NCBI GenBank assembly: GCA_002336485.1
Contig: DDCZ01000014.1
Span: forward strand, 1-16,566
Reading direction: 5' to 3'
Origin: Flavobacteriales bacterium UBA1993
GTDB taxonomy: Bacteria > Bacteroidota > Bacteroidia > Flavobacteriales_G > Salibacteraceae
Length of the DNA stretch: 16,566 nucleotides
The notes beneath the pieces are model-generated. The model ran no database searches. It worked only from the letters and a program-made list of their open reading frames with translations, and had not been told where the DNA came from. The position numbers and the translations under genes were made by a program. The number at the start of each line of letters is the position of its first letter. Positions within the stretch are counted from its first letter, which is position 1. Shown piece by piece: positions 14,825 to 16,566 of the stretch.

Positions 14825-15666
14825 TCCGAAGGTTTTGCGGAGATCATGCCCCAATTATCTTGATTTGTAGTCAACATTATTTCGAACCCTTGATCGCTCA
14901 TTTTTGCTGAAAGTGGTTCAATGTCTGAAGTGAAAAATCCAGAACAAATTAACGAACCTTGATCTTTCAAAGCTTGTTTGAACCGCATAAGGGATTCCTC
15001 AATAACGTTTCGATTAATGTTGGCTAATATAATATCAAACTTCATCTCGGGAACGGTATTAATATCCCCGGTCACGATTTTAAATGATTTGACCTCGTTT
15101 AGTTCTAGGTTTTTTCGCGCGGCGTCTGCGGCGTGAGCATCAATTTCTATCCCGATGCCAGTGGCGCCCTTTTGAGAAGCGTAGATGGAAAGAATTCCGC
15201 TTCCACACCCAAAATCGAGAATGGAAATACCATCAAGGTCTCGGTCAAATAATTGAGTAAGGACCTGAGCAGTGGTTGGGTGGTGTCCCGTTCCAAAACT
15301 CATGTTGGGGTCTAACACAATGGTGTGTTTAAACGTGGTTGGCGTTTCGTGAAATGCGGCTCCTACGAAGAGTTCATTTCCAAATGTGATCGGCTCATAA
15401 TTGGACTCCCAAACGCTATTCCAGTTTTGGTGTGGAACCGTTGAGGTCGTTGTATTGATAATGGCCGGTTTGTAAGATTCTAGTATCGCATTTACGGCAG
15501 CTTCGTTGTAGGCTTCTGAGGGGATGAATGCGGAGAGGAATGTCTTCTCAACCTCGAAACTGTCGAAGGGAAGTTCGCTTAATTCGGCCTCTAAAATTTC
15601 AGGAAATTGGCTGTCGGAAAATTCAAGTCTGAGGTGTACGTAGTCCAAGGAAATAATTTTAGCCAA
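14821..15666 (-). CDS. prmA: Ribosomal protein L11 methyltransferase
   Basis: PrmA is a cytosolic S-adenosylmethionine-dependent enzyme that trimethylates ribosomal protein L11. The 281-residue protein has an N-terminal substrate-recognition domain (about 1 to 75), a linker with NWNSVWESNYEPI (81 to 93), and a class I methyltransferase domain. Visible motifs are NMSFGTGHHPTT (121 to 132), the SAM-binding loop LDFGCGSG (150 to 157), acidic motif II GIEID, and ILANINRN (213 to 220). No ATG is available in the N-terminal region. TTG at 15666 or TTG at 15648 (giving LDYVHLRLEF) can serve; family N-termini fit both about equally. A TATCTTTA sequence (15679 to 15672), one base off the -7 consensus, lies just upstream. 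The stop overlaps the next gene's start. Confidence 0.95.
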   Translation of the reverse strand: MAKIISLDYVHLRLEFSDSQFPEILEAELSELPFDSFEVEKTFLSAFIPSEAYNEAAVNAILESYKPAIINTTTSTVPHQNWNSVWESNYEPITFGNELFVGAAFHETPTTFKHTIVLDPNMSFGTGHHPTTAQVLTQLFDRDLDGISILDFGCGSGILSIYASQKGATGIGIEIDAHAADAARKNLELNEVKSFKIVTGDINTVPEMKFDIILANINRNVIEESLMRFKQALKDQGSLICSGFFTSDIEPLSAKMSDQGFEIMLTTNQDNWGMISAKPSE

Positions 15667-15787
15667 GGTATTAAAGATACCTGTGCCCCTGGTCAGGAAT
15701 TTGTTTCCGCCAATGGGCAGGATCGGAAAAGCGCTGGGAGGTTCTGTGTATCTTTCTTTAGATTTTTGAATGCGCTAAATATGAAGC

Positions 15788-15855
15788 AAAAGAAAAGGAG
15801 TGAGCAGTCATTGAATACTTCCGAGGAAGGGCTGAATTCGTTTAGTACTCACTCC
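15788..15855 (-). terminator. Terminator-like hairpin between the 100-residue gene and prmA
   Basis: On the minus strand, GGAGTGAG (15855 to 15848) pairs with CTCACTCC (15804 to 15797), directly followed by TTTTCTTTT (15796 to 15788). The 43-base loop contains a smaller hairpin, CTTC-CTCG-GAAG. It begins 14 bases after the stop of the 100-residue gene. The long loop is unusual for a simple terminator, so a structured leader for prmA is an alternative. Confidence 0.4.
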
Positions 15856-15869
15856 CAAATTTTATCGTT

Positions 15870-16172
15870 TCAAGCGGTAACCGGGTATGCCTGATATATG
15901 TATACATGCATTTTACTCTTCCAGTCAGATTGGATCATGCGCCCCGCCTCCATGCATCCTCTTGATCCGGAATTTTGATCGACAAAATGGGCGAGGATTT
16001 CATCGGCTTGAGACTGCGAGTCGATTTCCCAGGATGTTAAACACGCATAGTGGTTAGCAAGTCGATCTCGAGTAGGCTGGTCGATCATTCCGATTTTCCA
16101 AATAGAATAATCTGGCCGCGACATGGCTTCGATTCTTGTCTTAATCTGATTTTTGATTTCCTCAATTTTCAT
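15870..16172 (-). CDS. Hypothetical 100-residue protein
   Basis: This small soluble protein has no signal peptide or membrane segment. The ATG at 16172 gives MKIEEIKNQIKTRIEAM; an in-frame TTG at 16187 would add five residues and looks less natural. An N-terminal helix is followed by YSIWKIGMIDQPTRDR, then a helical stretch with DSQSQADEILAHFVDQ, and a C-terminal strand MHVYIYQAYPV. The order (strand with KIG, an arginine, a His in ANHYACLTSWEIDS, then a helix and a VYIY strand) faintly recalls small proteins with a GIY-YIG-like core. The GIY-YIG tyrosines and catalytic residues are not convincingly present, so no function is assigned. It is followed by a terminator-like hairpin and then prmA. 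Confidence 0.6.
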   Translation of the reverse strand: MKIEEIKNQIKTRIEAMSRPDYSIWKIGMIDQPTRDRLANHYACLTSWEIDSQSQADEILAHFVDQNSGSRGCMEAGRMIQSDWKSKMHVYIYQAYPVTA

Positions 16173-16187
16173 AGCGCATAGAGTCAA

Positions 16188-16566
16188 TTTAACGTGTGTA
16201 CGTCAAGTGTGAATTTTTGTTCCATTTGCCACGCCGGATTGGGGCCGTCATGCACAGATCGAAATTAGTTGATTTGAATATGCGCTGAACTTAGGATGAG
16301 AAAAAAAAGTGGTCAGATTATAAGAAAAAGTGCTTGGGTCGCCAGCGGTGAGCGAGAATTCGGACGTGTTACCATTTTGTCTCTAAGGTTGTTGTGCGTT
16401 TACTTGAGCTGAATTTCCAACAATTGATAAGCTCAGCTGCGCACTTATTGATTCTGCGGTTATTCGACCAATTTCAGTTTTTAGGCGTTGAATTCTTTCG
16501 TGTAATCATCGTATCTGTGCACAGATTGAAGCCTGACTCGCTTCGCTCATTGGACCTTTTTCATTT
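16188..16566. other. 379-base right end without a convincing gene
   Basis: No open frame here exceeds about 40 codons with protein-like composition on either strand, and no RNA gene is recognised. Small structures are present: a 14-bp palindrome at 16513 to 16526, a spaced inverted repeat TGAGCT/AGCTCA at 16405 to 16435, and GAAGC/GCTTC at about 16528 to 16544. The upstream region of the 100-residue gene lies at its left edge. The next gene probably begins beyond the window. Confidence 0.5.
16513..16526. repeat. Perfect 14-bp palindrome with a distant half-site copy
   Basis: ATCTGTGCACAGAT is its own reverse complement. The half TGCACAGAT also occurs at 16251 to 16259, about 80 bases upstream of the 100-residue gene. 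Such a pair could be an operator for a dimeric regulator, but a chance occurrence is possible. Confidence 0.35.

Noticed and set aside
14825..14854. Upstream TTG start for the 1485-residue protein
   Set aside because: It would add ten polar residues before a normal signal peptide and overlap prmA by 34 bases. The ATG at 14824 makes the standard ATGA overlap.
15607..15894. 95-codon plus-strand open frame crossing the prmA start, with an internal ATG at 15781
   Set aside because: It overlaps the prmA 5' end and the hairpin region antisense, shows no family features, and its second half is mostly polar low-information sequence.
16296..16412. 38-codon plus-strand frame beginning MRKKSGQ
   Set aside because: It is short and basic, with no recognisable motif or promoter; an A-run explains the Lys-rich start.
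1..16566. Mobile elements, CRISPR arrays, tRNA or rRNA genes
   Set aside because: No transposase, integrase, spaced direct repeats, cloverleaf or rRNA sequence was seen on either strand.

Overview
The window looks like a chromosomal segment of a Bacteroidota bacterium, most likely from a Flavobacteriia-type lineage. The evidence is threefold. It carries tpiA, prmA and clpS, which often sit close together in that phylum. It has proteins built from TPR, PD40 and SPOR domains, which are common there. Its genes lack clear Shine-Dalgarno sites, and promoter-like TAnnTTTG elements occur. No mobile element, tRNA, rRNA or CRISPR array is visible. The species cannot be read from the sequence.

Layout: a 5'-truncated tpiA (triosephosphate isomerase) runs rightward at the left edge and ends in a hairpin shared with the converging floA. 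Every other supported gene is on the minus strand, so transcription runs right to left. In that order the genes are: a 100-residue unknown protein; about 200 bases holding a terminator-like hairpin; prmA (ribosomal protein L11 methyltransferase); an unknown secreted protein of about 1485 residues; plsY (acyl-phosphate:glycerol-3-phosphate acyltransferase); a giant 2089-residue secreted protein (TPR, PD40, probable CRD, long acidic and coiled-coil stalk, SPOR repeats); clpS; an M48 metallopeptidase lipoprotein; a short NfeD-like membrane protein; and floA (flotillin-like).

How they may work together: two sets are tightly coupled. prmA and the 1485-residue gene overlap by ATGA. clpS, M48, nfeD and floA are joined by an ATGA overlap and gaps of 1 and 3 bases. 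The second set looks like a protein and membrane quality-control group: an N-degron adaptor for ClpAP, a periplasmic lipoprotein protease, and the NfeD/flotillin pair. Between prmA and clpS lie three envelope genes: the unknown secreted protein, plsY and the giant peptidoglycan-binding candidate. plsY has the best promoter-like sequence in the window.

The most interesting objects are the two giant secreted proteins. The 2089-residue one has the TPR-PD40-CRD front end seen in PorE-type envelope proteins, but SPOR repeats on a long stalk stand where an OmpA-like domain would be expected. The last 379 bases hold no convincing gene, only a perfect 14-bp palindrome and a distant copy of one half of it.
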